Positions 8,673-17,419 of a DNA stretch of 64,000 nt are shown in pieces (the stretch's first letter is position 1; every line of letters begins with the position of its first letter). The notes under the pieces are model-generated. The model was not told the DNA's origin. It made no database searches and saw only the letters and a program-made list of their open reading frames with translations. Position numbers and translations under genes: made by a program. The DNA is from Streptomyces tanashiensis (GTDB lineage: Bacteria; Actinomycetota; Actinomycetes; Streptomycetales; Streptomycetaceae), in contig NZ_BMRZ01000005.1 in the NCBI RefSeq assembly GCF_014648895.1, positions 186,001 through 250,000 on the forward strand, in the 5' to 3' direction.

Positions 8673-10898
8673 TTGCAGCTCCGTTCCACCGGCACCCGTC
8701 TCGCCCTGGCCGTCACGGCCGTCCTCGCCGTCACGGCCGTGGGCGCGGGCACCCTGGCCACGGCCCCGACCGCCTTCGCGGCGACCACGGCCCCGGCCGA
8801 ACAGGCTGACGCCCTTCCCGTTCTTCCGGAGGGCTCCGAGCTCGGGGGCGTGGGCTCCACCGGGTTCCTCAGCTGGTCCTTCGACAGGTCGGGGACGAGG
8901 ATCCTGGTCTGGACGCCGTACGACGGCGGGGATCCGATCCGGTTCCAGGCTCCGGACGGCGGTGGCTTCGCCGTGGGCGGCGGCGACGTGGTCGTCCTCG
9001 GCGACGCGAGCTGGACTCTCCAGATGCGCAAGCTCACCCTGCGGAACATGGCCGCCCCGGCGGCCCCGGCCGTGGCCATCGACCTGGCCGCCCTGAAGGG
9101 CACCTTCGTGGCCGTGCTCAGCCCGACGAGCGTGCTCGCGCAGATCGAGACGGAGGACGGCTGGGAACTGCACGTCGTGACCAGGAACGGCGCCACGACG
9201 ACCAGCCGCAAGATCGATGGTCTGCCGGAGGACGCCAACGAGTTCACCGCCTCGACGGTTCAGGACGGCCACGTCCTCGTCGGGTACGCGACGGGGCCGT
9301 ACGAGGCGCGGACGGGTGGCAGGGCCCTGGTCGACGTGGCGGCCGGGACGGTGACCGAGCCCTACGCCTCCGTCGAGTCCGGCTACGACTTCACCAGCCT
9401 CATGTTCTCCGGTTCGCATGTGGCCTGGCTCGACTACACGTACGAGGACGGGCTGTACGTCACGTCCGTCGACCGCAAGACGGGCGAGCGGAAGAAGACC
9501 GTCCTGGGCCCCCGCGACAGCCAGGCGTACTTCGGGCTCGTGGGTGGCTGGCTGGTGTACGGGTCCCCCTCGGAGCCCGCTCGGGCCGTCTCCCTGACCG
9601 GCGGCGAGACCCGCGACCTCGGCGTCACGGCGTCGGCCGCGGCGTCCTCGGCCGACGGCAGCATGGTGCTGCAGGGCAGCCGGGCCACCGACGGCGACGG
9701 GCTGTTCCGCGTCGCGGCAGCGGAGGACGGTGCCCCGACGGTCACCAAGGCCGCGGCGACGGGCACGCTGGTGATGCCGCTGGCCATCGAGGAGGTCCAC
9801 GTCCCCGAGGTGGTGAACCTCGACAAGACCGGCGGCAGGGTCACCCTGGGCTGGACGCTGTCGCGCGCCGACGCCTACCTGGACGTCACGCTCACGCACA
9901 TCGCCACCGGCAAGGAGATCAAGAAGCGCCTGACCGCCCCCGAGTCCGGCACCGAGTTCTCCTTCGACTGGCACGGCGAGATCGAGCGGATGGACGGGGA
10001 CGTGGACGCCCCGAACGGCAAGTACGCCGTCGAGGCCGAGGCGACGCTGCTCGACGGTACCGGTGAGCCCGCGTACCAGGGCTGGTTCATGAACCTCACC
10101 CGGACGTACAACTCGCACGACTTCAACGACAACGGCTCCACCGACGTCCTCTTCCGGGACACCGATGGAGTGCTGTGGCGTGAGGACCTGAGGGACCACA
10201 CGCCGCTCTACGGCGAGGTCAGGACGACCAAGGCCACCCGTATTGGCGCGGGCTGGGGGATCTACAAGCAGATCGAGGCCGTCGGCAACGTGGGCGGCGC
10301 CGCCACCGGCGATGTGGTCGCGGTCGACGGATCCGGCGTGCAGTGGCTCTACCTGGGCAAGGGCGACGGCACGTTCGCCCCCCGCCGCCAGGTCGGCACG
10401 GGCTGGGGGATCTACAACAAGATCGCCGGTGGCTCGGACCTCGACGGCGACGGCCGCTCCGACCTCGTGGCCACGGACAGCGCCGGTGCCCTGTGGTTCT
10501 ACAAGGGCACGGGCGACTACGCGAAGCCGTACGCGGCCCGCGTCCGGGTCGGTGGCGGCTGGCAGGTCTACAACCAGCTCGTCGCCGTCGGGAACATCGC
10601 CGGCACCGCCGCCGGGGACCTGGTCGCCCGCGACACCACCGGTGTCCTCTGGCTCTACCAGGGCAACGGCCGCGGCGGCTTCGCCACCCGCGTGAAGGTC
10701 GGCGGCGGCTGGGGCGCCTATTCCCACCTCGTCGGCTCCGACGACCTCACCAACGAGGGGCGCCCCGACCTGATCGCGGCCGATACACGCTACGCGTACG
10801 TCTACCGCTCGACGGGCGACGTCACCACGCCCTTCCGCAGTCGTCAGACAACGGACCTGTTCACTCACAACGGCCTCTGGTTCAACATCGTCGCCTGA
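8673..10898 (+). CDS. Secreted FG-GAP/VCBS repeat protein
   Basis: This 741-residue exported protein starts at TTG with GTGGGGG upstream. The signal peptide covers about residues 1-36, ending near 'PTAFAATT'. The middle part is a WD40/TolB-like propeller. From about residue 485 it has repeated 'DFNDNGSTDVLFRDTDGVLW' units, each with 'GWGIYxxxxxxG' and Asp-rich loops typical of Ca-binding FG-GAP blades. No enzyme motif is visible. Such proteins are common in Streptomyces secretomes. The ECF-type promoter suggests control by an envelope-stress type sigma factor. Confidence 0.82.
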   Translation: MQLRSTGTRLALAVTAVLAVTAVGAGTLATAPTAFAATTAPAEQADALPVLPEGSELGGVGSTGFLSWSFDRSGTRILVWTPYDGGDPIRFQAPDGGGFAVGGGDVVVLGDASWTLQMRKLTLRNMAAPAAPAVAIDLAALKGTFVAVLSPTSVLAQIETEDGWELHVVTRNGATTTSRKIDGLPEDANEFTASTVQDGHVLVGYATGPYEARTGGRALVDVAAGTVTEPYASVESGYDFTSLMFSGSHVAWLDYTYEDGLYVTSVDRKTGERKKTVLGPRDSQAYFGLVGGWLVYGSPSEPARAVSLTGGETRDLGVTASAAASSADGSMVLQGSRATDGDGLFRVAAAEDGAPTVTKAAATGTLVMPLAIEEVHVPEVVNLDKTGGRVTLGWTLSRADAYLDVTLTHIATGKEIKKRLTAPESGTEFSFDWHGEIERMDGDVDAPNGKYAVEAEATLLDGTGEPAYQGWFMNLTRTYNSHDFNDNGSTDVLFRDTDGVLWREDLRDHTPLYGEVRTTKATRIGAGWGIYKQIEAVGNVGGAATGDVVAVDGSGVQWLYLGKGDGTFAPRRQVGTGWGIYNKIAGGSDLDGDGRSDLVATDSAGALWFYKGTGDYAKPYAARVRVGGGWQVYNQLVAVGNIAGTAAGDLVARDTTGVLWLYQGNGRGGFATRVKVGGGWGAYSHLVGSDDLTNEGRPDLIAADTRYAYVYRSTGDVTTPFRSRQTTDLFTHNGLWFNIVA

Positions 10899-10917
10899 GA
10901 CCTGCCCTAGTCCTCAA

Positions 10918-10963
10918 GGGGGACCCGGAAGGATCCGCATCCAGCGGGACGACCGGGTCCCCC
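10918..10963 (+). terminator. Possible terminator with long loop
   Basis: An 11-base perfect inverted repeat (GGGGGACCCGG / CCGGGTCCCCC) is separated by 24 bases and lies between the FG-GAP gene and the sensor kinase gene. The long loop lowers confidence. Confidence 0.5.
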
Positions 10964-10984
10964 ACCCCCCGTACCTTTTTCGGT

Positions 10985-12298
10985 GTGACTCAGACACAGA
11001 CCACCGAGACGAGCCGCAGCCCCGAGTTCCGCCTGGCGCAGGACGCCCTCGGCGGTCTGCGCGCGGACCTCTTCCACGACGCCTTCGCCTACCGGCCGAT
11101 GTCGCGCATGGACGTGAACACCGGGCCGACGCGCTTCCTGCCCGCGCGGATACGGATCTACGCGGGCCTCTTCCCGCACGCGGTCGTGGCGTTCTGCGCC
11201 GTGATCGTCTTCGCTCTGGGGTACGAGCGCATCTACTACGCCTTCGGTCTGCTGGCGTTCGTGACCACCTCCGCACCGGCCGTGATCGTGCTGCTCACCC
11301 TGGTCCGGCCGGTGCTCGCCTTCTGGGCCTCGCTCGCGGCGGCGCCCTTCGTGGGGTACATCACCGGGTACGACGGCGGCTGGCCCTGGGCGGCGAACTC
11401 GCTCGCCGCCCACCTGGTCGTCCTCGCCGTCGTCGCCGCCCGCACCCGGCCCCGTACGGCCGCCTGGATGTGGGTGGTGACGGCCGGCTACTGCCTCTTC
11501 TTCGAGATGTTCCTCGGGGTCGGGCGCGGCTCCGACTCGGTGCCGCTGCTGTTCGTCGCGGCTCTGGTCCTGCTCACCGTCACCGTCTTCCAGGTCCGCC
11601 GCCAGGCGACCCGTGACGTCTCCGCCCAGCAGACCGTCACCGCCCAGGAACGCTCCCGGCGGACCCTCCTGGAGGAGCGGACGACCATCGCCCGCGAGCT
11701 GCACGACGTCGTCGCCCACCACATGTCGGTGGTCGCCATCCAGGCGGAGGCCGCGCCCTACCGGGTGGAGAACCCGCCGCCGGAGCTGGAGCAGGCCTTC
11801 CTCACCATCCGGGAGAACGCCGTCGCCGCGCTGACCGAGCTGCGCCGCATCCTCGGGGTCGTCCGGGCCGAGGACTACGAGGCGCCCGACGCCCCGCAGC
11901 CGACCCTCGGCGACCTGGACGGGCTCGTCGCCAATGTCCGCGAGGCCGGGCTGGACGTCGAGAAGACGGTGACCGGCGCGGTGCGCGAGCTGCCGCAGGG
12001 CGTGGAGCTCTCCGCGTACCGGATCGTCCAGGAGGCCCTGTCGAACGTGCTGCGGCACGCTCCGGGCGCGGCGGCGAAGGTCGAGGTCAGCTATGTCCTG
12101 GGCGGTCTCGGCCTGCGCATCGCCAACGGTCCCGCGCGCGGTCTCGTGAAGCCTTCGCCGGGGGCCGGGCACGGCATCACCGGAATGCGGGAGCGTGTGA
12201 CGATGCTGGGCGGGGAGATGACGGCCGAGGCGACCGACGACGGTGGCTACGAGGTGACGGCCTTCGTCCCCGTGAGCCGCGAGGAGGTCCAGCCGTGA
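10985..12298 (+). CDS. Sensor histidine kinase (NarL/DesK-type)
   Basis: This 437-residue membrane kinase has a cluster of about 6 hydrophobic segments (residues about 55-205). The HisKA_3 dimerisation box is 'RELHDVVAHHMSVVAIQ' (phospho-His about 240). A HATPase module follows with 'AYRIVQEALSNVLRHA' (N-box) and 'GHGITGMRERV' (G-box). The GTG at 10985 is the first sensible start, although the Shine-Dalgarno is weak. The last bases overlap the response regulator start (GTGA), so they form one two-component pair. The stimulus is unknown. Confidence 0.9.
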   Translation: MTQTQTTETSRSPEFRLAQDALGGLRADLFHDAFAYRPMSRMDVNTGPTRFLPARIRIYAGLFPHAVVAFCAVIVFALGYERIYYAFGLLAFVTTSAPAVIVLLTLVRPVLAFWASLAAAPFVGYITGYDGGWPWAANSLAAHLVVLAVVAARTRPRTAAWMWVVTAGYCLFFEMFLGVGRGSDSVPLLFVAALVLLTVTVFQVRRQATRDVSAQQTVTAQERSRRTLLEERTTIARELHDVVAHHMSVVAIQAEAAPYRVENPPPELEQAFLTIRENAVAALTELRRILGVVRAEDYEAPDAPQPTLGDLDGLVANVREAGLDVEKTVTGAVRELPQGVELSAYRIVQEALSNVLRHAPGAAAKVEVSYVLGGLGLRIANGPARGLVKPSPGAGHGITGMRERVTMLGGEMTAEATDDGGYEVTAFVPVSREEVQP

Positions 12299-12957
12299 TC
12301 CGCGTACTGATCGTCGACGACCAGATGATGGTCCGTGAGGGGTTCTCGGTGCTGCTCGGCGCGATGCCGGACATCGAGGTCGTCGGGGAGGCGGTCAACG
12401 GCCGGGAGGCGATCGCGCAGGTCGCCGCCCTCCGTCCCGACGTGGTCCTCATGGACATCCGGATGCCCGAGCTGAACGGCATCGACGCCACCCGGGAGAT
12501 CGTCGCCGCCGACGCGGAAGCGAAGGTGCTCGTCCTGACGACCTTCGACCTCGACGAGTACGTGTACCAGGCGCTGCGCGCCGGGGCCTCCGGCTTCCTC
12601 CTCAAGGACGCCTCGGCCCGGCAGCTCGCGGACGGCGTGCGGGTGGTCGCCGCGGGCGAGGCGCTGCTCGCGCCGACCGTCACCAAGCGGCTGATCACCG
12701 AGTTCGCGAAGGCGCCCGGCAGCTCCCCGCGCCCGCCGGCGATGGCGCAGATCGGCGAGCTGACGGAGCGGGAGACGGAGGTCCTCGTCCTCATCGCCCA
12801 GGGCCTGTCGAACGCCGAGATCGCCGACCATCTCGTCGTCGCCGAGTCGACGATCAAGACGCACGTCAGCCGGATCCTGGTGAAGCTGGGCCTGCGCGAC
12901 CGCACCCAGGCGGCGGTCTTCGCGTACGAGGCGGGCCTGGTACGCGTCGGCGGCTGA
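12295..12957 (+). CDS. NarL/LuxR-type response regulator
   Basis: This 220-residue regulator has a receiver domain (acidic pair DD at 8-9, phospho-Asp about 54 in 'VVLMDIRMPE', Thr in 'VLTTF', Lys in 'FLLKDAS'). A LuxR-type HTH follows (about 155-210: 'LTERETEVLVLIAQGLSNAEI', split by me as LTERETEVL and AQGLSNAEI). It overlaps the kinase gene by 4 bases. The final codons form the first unit of a 39-bp tandem repeat that runs on past the stop. Confidence 0.93.
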   Translation: MIRVLIVDDQMMVREGFSVLLGAMPDIEVVGEAVNGREAIAQVAALRPDVVLMDIRMPELNGIDATREIVAADAEAKVLVLTTFDLDEYVYQALRAGASGFLLKDASARQLADGVRVVAAGEALLAPTVTKRLITEFAKAPGSSPRPPAMAQIGELTERETEVLVLIAQGLSNAEIADHLVVAESTIKTHVSRILVKLGLRDRTQAAVFAYEAGLVRVGG

Positions 12958-13108
12958 GCCGGCCACCCGCCGGATCCGGTACGCGTCGGTGGCCGAGCGG
13001 TTGCCGTGTCGGGGCCGGTGCGCGTCGGTGGCCGAGGGGCGGTCGTGTCGGGGCCGGTGCGCCGGCGGTCGAGCACCCGCCGAGCGGCGGTCGTGTCGTC
13101 CGGGCCGG
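12941..13108 (+). repeat. 39-bp tandem repeat spanning the response regulator stop codon
   Basis: Units begin at 12941, 12980 and 13019 with TACGCGTCGG or TGCGCGTCGG and end in CCGG. A fourth, diverged and longer unit starts at 13058. Unit 1 contains the last codons and stop of the response regulator gene. The array fills most of the gap before the P450 gene. Confidence 0.8.
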
Positions 13109-13130
13109 GGCGCGGGGGTAGCGTCCGGTC

Positions 13131-14327
13131 ATGGATGCTGTGGAGGCTGTGTACGACCCCTGGTCGGCGGAGTTCGTCGCCGATCCCTATCCCGCCTACG
13201 CCCAGCTGCGCGCCGCCGGCCGCGCCCACTGGCACGGTCCCACCCGGCAGTGGCTCGTCCCGCACTACGAGGACGTGTCGGCGCTGCTGCGGGACCGGCG
13301 CCTCGGCCGGACCTACACCCATCGCTTCACGCACGAGGAGTTCGGGCGGGCGGCGCCGGACGCCGCGTACGAGCCGTTCCACACGCTCAACGACCACGGG
13401 CTGCTCGATCTGGAGGCGGCCGACCACACCCGGATCCGCCGGCTCGTCTCGAAGGCGTTCACGCCGAGGACGGTGGAGAACCTGACGCCGACGGTACGGC
13501 GCCTCGCGGCCGGGCTCGTCGGTGACCTGGTGGCGGCGGGCGGCGGCGACCTGCTGTCCGCCGTCGCCGAGCCCCTTCCGGTCGCGGTGATCGCCGAGAT
13601 GCTCGGCATCCCGGCGGAGGACGAGGAACGGGGGCGGCTGCGCCCCTGGTCGGCGGCGATCTGCGGGATGTTCGAGCTGAATCCCTCGGAGGAGACGGCC
13701 CGGCGGGCGGTCGAGGCCTCCATCGCGTTCTCCGCGTACCTGCGGGAGCTGATCGCGCGGCGGCGGAAGAGCCCGGGGGAGGACCTGATCTCGTCCCTGA
13801 TCGCGGTGGAGGAGCTGACGGAACAGGAGATGATCTCCACCTGTGTCCTGCTCCTCAACGCGGGTCACGAGGCCACCGTCAACACCACGGTCAACGGCTG
13901 GTGGACCCTCTTCCGGCAGGGCGTCCGTCCTGATCCCGAAAAGTTGTCCACAGCTGTGGAAGAACTTCTGCGCTACGACACCCCGCTCCAGATGTTCGAG
14001 CGCTGGGTCCTCGACGACATCGAGCTCGGCGGCGTCACCATCCCGCGCGGCTCCGAGGTCGCCCTCCTCTTCGGCTCCGCCAACCGCGACCCGGCCCGCT
14101 TCGGCCCCACCGCCGACGTCCTCGACCTCGAACGGGCCGACAACCCGCACATCACCTTCGGCGCCGGCATCCACTACTGCCTGGGCGCCCCGCTCGCCCG
14201 CCTGGAACTGACGGCGGTCTTCGGTGAGTTGCTGCGCCAGGCCCCCGGCCTCCGTCTCGCGGCCGAACCGGTGTGGAAGCCGGGCTACGTCATCCGGGGC
14301 TTCGAGGAGCTGCTCGTGGAGGTGTGA
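13131..14327 (+). CDS. Cytochrome P450
   Basis: This 398-residue soluble bacterial P450 has the I-helix 'LLLNAGHEATVNT', the K-helix ExxR in 'EELLRYDTP' and the haem loop 'FGAGIHYCLGAPLAR' (Cys about 350). The length is normal for class I enzymes. No ferredoxin gene is adjacent, so redox partners must come from elsewhere, and the substrate is unknown. The upstream array of 39-bp repeats may hold its promoter; no clear Shine-Dalgarno precedes ATG 13131. Confidence 0.93.
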   Translation: MDAVEAVYDPWSAEFVADPYPAYAQLRAAGRAHWHGPTRQWLVPHYEDVSALLRDRRLGRTYTHRFTHEEFGRAAPDAAYEPFHTLNDHGLLDLEAADHTRIRRLVSKAFTPRTVENLTPTVRRLAAGLVGDLVAAGGGDLLSAVAEPLPVAVIAEMLGIPAEDEERGRLRPWSAAICGMFELNPSEETARRAVEASIAFSAYLRELIARRRKSPGEDLISSLIAVEELTEQEMISTCVLLLNAGHEATVNTTVNGWWTLFRQGVRPDPEKLSTAVEELLRYDTPLQMFERWVLDDIELGGVTIPRGSEVALLFGSANRDPARFGPTADVLDLERADNPHITFGAGIHYCLGAPLARLELTAVFGELLRQAPGLRLAAEPVWKPGYVIRGFEELLVEV

Positions 14328-14341
14328 CCCGGCCCCCCGGC

Positions 14342-15196
14342 TCAGCATGTGCCCGCCAGGACCTGGCGGAGGCGGGTCGCGTACGCCTCCGGGTGGCTGG
14401 TGTTGCCGTTGTGGCCGCCGGGGAACTCGACCAGTTCATGGCCGACGAGCTCGGCCAGTGAGGCCGCGCACAGGTAGTCGAAGACGGTGCGCGGGGTGGT
14501 GCGGCCGGCCGCGGGGATGATGCGCGTGCCGGTGCCCGCCAGCGCGGAGGGGTCGAGCGTGTCATGGACGATCGCGCCGAAGTCGTGGCGGATGAAGTGG
14601 TCGAAGTTGGAGATCCGCCGGGCGTCCATCGGCTGGGGCGTCAGGCCGGGCTCGGCGTCGGTGCGGGCGGGGTCTATGCCCAGGGTCCGCGCGATCTCCG
14701 GCAGTGCGGCGCCGAGACCTCCCTGGTCGTACAGCTCCTGGAGGCCGATGAGCTCCCGCTCGTGGTGGGTGCGCTCCCGGTCCGACAGCAGGCGCGGGGC
14801 GACGGGCTCGTGGGCGACGAGCGTGTGGATCAGGCCGGGGTGGCGCACGGCCGTGTGCAGTCCGATGACGGCTCCCAGGCTGCAGCCGAGCATGAGGACG
14901 GGCGCGTCGGTGAGGGCGGTGAGCAGGCGGTGGACGTCGTCGGCGTGCTCGGTCAGCGTCGCCCCCCGCTCCGGGGCGTCGAGCCGGCTGCGGGAGAGGC
15001 CGCGGCGGTCGTAGGTGATCACGCGGTAGGAGTCGGCGAGCCGGTCGACGAGGTCGGTGCTGCGGTCGGCGTCGCCCTCCCCGCTCTGCGAGATCAGCAG
15101 CGTCGGGCCGGTGCCCCGGACCTGGTGGTGCAGGACCGCGCCGGGCACGTCGAGCGTGCCGACGGTCGTGGTCGTGGCGGTGTCGGTCGCGGTCAT
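14342..15196 (-). CDS. Alpha/beta hydrolase
   Basis: This 284-residue alpha/beta-hydrolase-fold protein has the nucleophile elbow GCSLG (Ser about 106), a preceding 'VITYDRRGLSRS' strand and a late 'EFPGGHNGN' His. AGGGGGAG lies just before ATG 15196. It is transcribed divergently from a MarR regulator, with an AT-rich inverted repeat between them, so it is probably the regulator's target. Substrate unknown; the DRRGxSxS pattern is common in esterases and haloperoxidase-like hydrolases. It converges with the P450 gene, 14 bases apart. Confidence 0.85.
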   Translation of the reverse strand: MTATDTATTTTVGTLDVPGAVLHHQVRGTGPTLLISQSGEGDADRSTDLVDRLADSYRVITYDRRGLSRSRLDAPERGATLTEHADDVHRLLTALTDAPVLMLGCSLGAVIGLHTAVRHPGLIHTLVAHEPVAPRLLSDRERTHHERELIGLQELYDQGGLGAALPEIARTLGIDPARTDAEPGLTPQPMDARRISNFDHFIRHDFGAIVHDTLDPSALAGTGTRIIPAAGRTTPRTVFDYLCAASLAELVGHELVEFPGGHNGNTSHPEAYATRLRQVLAGTC

Positions 15197-15255
15197 GGTG
15201 GTGCTCCCCCTTCGTGTGCGGCGGGCCTCGCGCCCCCGTCCTCCTCACCAACGTT

Positions 15256-15306
15256 ATTCCATCCAACTCGATACATCAATCCCGATGCATCAAGATGGAT
15301 GAATCT
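15256..15306 (+). promoter_or_regulatory. Putative MarR operator/promoter region
   Basis: This AT-rich island between the divergent hydrolase and MarR genes contains the inverted arms ATTCCATCCA and TGGATGAAT and a direct repeat (CGATACATCAA, CGATGCATCAA, 14-15 bases apart). MarR proteins usually bind such sites and repress both directions. Confidence 0.5.
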
Positions 15307-15327
15307 ATGTGGATGTACCTTGACGGG

Positions 15328-15780
15328 GTGAATGGAGCCGAACTGTTCCTGCTGGGCCGCGTCCTGATGAAGATCGGCGAGGAGGCGCTGCCCGAGCCTC
15401 CCGGTGGCGAGGGCCGGTACGCCGGCAGCGCCCGGCTGGTGCTGATCGTCGCCGGCGACATCGCCGCCCACCCCGGCAGCGCCGTCGGCGAGATCGCCGC
15501 CCGGACCGGTCTGCCGCAGAGCCAGGTGTCCACCGCCGTGGCCCGGTTGAAGGAGGCCGGCTCGGTGCAGGCCGTGCCGGACCCCGCCGACCGGCGCCGT
15601 GTGCTCGTGCGCCCCGCCCCGGAGGCGTCGGGGCGCGTGGCGGAGGTGCGGGCCACCCGGATCGAGAGCGCGCTCGCCGCGGCCCTGGGGTCCGACGACC
15701 CCGAGCGCCTGGGTGAGGTCACCCAGGCGCTCGAAGTGCTGGCCCGCACGCTCATGCCGGCGTCGCCGGCCCGCTCCTGA
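15328..15780 (+). CDS. MarR-type transcriptional regulator
   Basis: This winged-helix regulator is about 150 residues long. The recognition region is 'EIAARTGLPQSQVSTAVARL' followed by the wing 'VPDPADRRRVLVRP'. I place the start at GTG 15328 (MNGAELFLLGR), just past the operator-like repeats. In-frame ATGs at 15295, 15307 and 15313 are possible; none has a good ribosome site. It probably represses the divergent hydrolase gene and itself. The stop codon sits in a 15-bp tandem duplication. Confidence 0.8.
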   Translation: MNGAELFLLGRVLMKIGEEALPEPPGGEGRYAGSARLVLIVAGDIAAHPGSAVGEIAARTGLPQSQVSTAVARLKEAGSVQAVPDPADRRRVLVRPAPEASGRVAEVRATRIESALAAALGSDDPERLGEVTQALEVLARTLMPASPARS

Positions 15781-15804
15781 GAGCACGCCTCCTGAGAGCA
15801 CGCC
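15775..15804 (+). repeat. 15-bp tandem duplication over the MarR stop codon
   Basis: CTCCTGAGAGCACGC is repeated exactly twice (15775-15789, 15790-15804). The first copy contains the TGA stop of the MarR gene. Confidence 0.85.
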
Positions 15805-15868
15805 TCCCGGGGCTTACCGCCCCGCAAGCCGCACGGAGCCTCGGCACACCTCCTGAGCCGTCCCGGCC

Positions 15869-17419
15869 TCAGCCCGTCACGTCCCGCCGTCGCAGCCCCG
15901 CCAGCCCCGCCGCCGTCAGGGCCGCCGCCAGAGCCGTCAGGGCCAGGACCGGGGTCCAGGTCATGTCCGGGCCCGGCAGCTTCGGCAGGTGGCCGAAGGG
16001 GGAGAGGTCCAGGACCGCCCCGGGCAGGCCGAGCGCCGGTCCGATCCACCCGAGGGCCAGGCACAGCCCGGCCATGCCCCACGCGGCGTTCGCGGCCTTC
16101 GGGGCGGCGCCCCAGAGCAGCACCGCGAGCCCGGCGAGCGTCCAGACGGCCGGGAGCTGGACGAGCGCGGCCCCCAGGATCGGGCCGAGGTCGTGCCCGT
16201 ACGACAGGGCCAGGCCGATTCCGGCGAGGACCAGGATCAGGGCCGAGCCGCCGAAGGCGATCACCAGGTGCCCGGCGGCCCACCGGAGCCGGCCGAGGGC
16301 GCCCGCGAGGAGCGGTTCGGCCCGCCCCGAGCTCTCCTCTCCGTACGGCCGCAGCACGGACCCGACCGCGTACAGCGCCGCGAGCATCCCGAGCAGGGAG
16401 ACCATGGTGGCGAGGAAGGCGTCGGTGAGCGCGCTCTGGCCGCCCATCCGCTCGAAGATCTCGCGGGCCCGTTCGTTGTCGCCGACGAGGTCGGCCGCGC
16501 CCTCGGCCATCCCGCCGAAGGCGAGCCCGCCGAGCAGGAAGCCGAGCGACCAGCCGAGGAGGGTGCCGCGCTGGAGCCGCCACGCGAGCGCCCCGGCGGT
16601 GGCGAGGCGGCCCTCGGCCGGGCCGGGCCGGGTCGCGAGGAAGCTCGCGCCGACGTCCCGGCGGGCGGTCAGCGCGTACGCCGCCGCCGTCTGCGCGAGG
16701 ACGGCCGCGAGGATCAGGAGCAGCACCCACCAGCGCTCGCCGGCGAAGGCGCGGACCTGCTCGGCCCACCCGATCGGCGAGAGCCACGTCAGGAAGGACG
16801 AACCGCCCGCGTCGCCCGCCGCCCGCAGGGCGAACGCCAGGCCGAGGACGGCCGCCGTCAGGCCCTTGGCGAGCCGGGCGCTCTCCGTGACCTGGGCGGC
16901 GAGCGCGGCCGTGGTCGCGAAGACCATGCCGGTGCCGGCGACCGCCAGACCGAGCGCGAGCGCCCCGGCGGTGCCCTGTCCGGCGAGGCCGGCGGTGATG
17001 AGGAGGGCGATCGCCGTGTTGAGGGCGAGGGCGGTGAGGAGCGCGGCCGTCAGCGGGGCCCGGCGGCCCACCGCACCGGCGGACAGCATCTCCTGACGGC
17101 CCGTCTCCTCCTCCTCGCGGGTGTGCCGGACCACCACGATCAGGCTCGCGACGGCGGCGAGGACCGCGCCGAAGGTGCCGAAGCGCCAGGCGACGAGCCC
17201 GCCGAGGGAGTCGCCGAAGACCGGCCCGTACAGCGCGCGCATCGAGCTGTTGGCGGTCATCGTGGCGGCGGCCTCGGCCCGCTCGGCTGCCGTGCCGTAC
17301 AGCCCCTCCAGGGAGCCGGCGCCGCTCGCGACCATCCCGCCGGTGACGAGCGCCCAGACGGGGAGCGTCAGCCGGTCGCGGCGCAGGGCGAGCCGTGTGA
17401 GGACGCCGGTGCCGGTCAT
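15869..17419 (-). CDS. ABC-2 type exporter permease
   Basis: This 516-residue membrane protein is rich in hydrophobic helices (about 12) and matches the large two-half actinobacterial ABC exporter permeases of the TylC/antibiotic-resistance type. It starts at ATG 17419, overlapping the ATPase stop by 4 bases, so the two are co-translated. No nucleotide-binding motif is present. Together they probably export a drug or lipid-like molecule. A divergent GbsR/MarR regulator beyond the ATPase likely controls both. Confidence 0.88.
   Translation of the reverse strand: MTGTGVLTRLALRRDRLTLPVWALVTGGMVASGAGSLEGLYGTAAERAEAAATMTANSSMRALYGPVFGDSLGGLVAWRFGTFGAVLAAVASLIVVVRHTREEEETGRQEMLSAGAVGRRAPLTAALLTALALNTAIALLITAGLAGQGTAGALALGLAVAGTGMVFATTAALAAQVTESARLAKGLTAAVLGLAFALRAAGDAGGSSFLTWLSPIGWAEQVRAFAGERWWVLLLILAAVLAQTAAAYALTARRDVGASFLATRPGPAEGRLATAGALAWRLQRGTLLGWSLGFLLGGLAFGGMAEGAADLVGDNERAREIFERMGGQSALTDAFLATMVSLLGMLAALYAVGSVLRPYGEESSGRAEPLLAGALGRLRWAAGHLVIAFGGSALILVLAGIGLALSYGHDLGPILGAALVQLPAVWTLAGLAVLLWGAAPKAANAAWGMAGLCLALGWIGPALGLPGAVLDLSPFGHLPKLPGPDMTWTPVLALTALAAALTAAGLAGLRRRDVTG

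Noticed and set aside
7539..10868. Long minus-strand open frame (over 1100 codons) opposite kynU, hydrolase and FG-GAP genes
   Set aside because: It is a GC-rich antisense shadow with low-complexity Arg/Gly/Val composition; the plus-strand genes are clearly real.
13131..15780. P450, hydrolase and MarR as part of a secondary-metabolite cluster
   Set aside because: No biosynthetic backbone enzyme, ferredoxin or transporter is linked, and gene directions indicate separate units.
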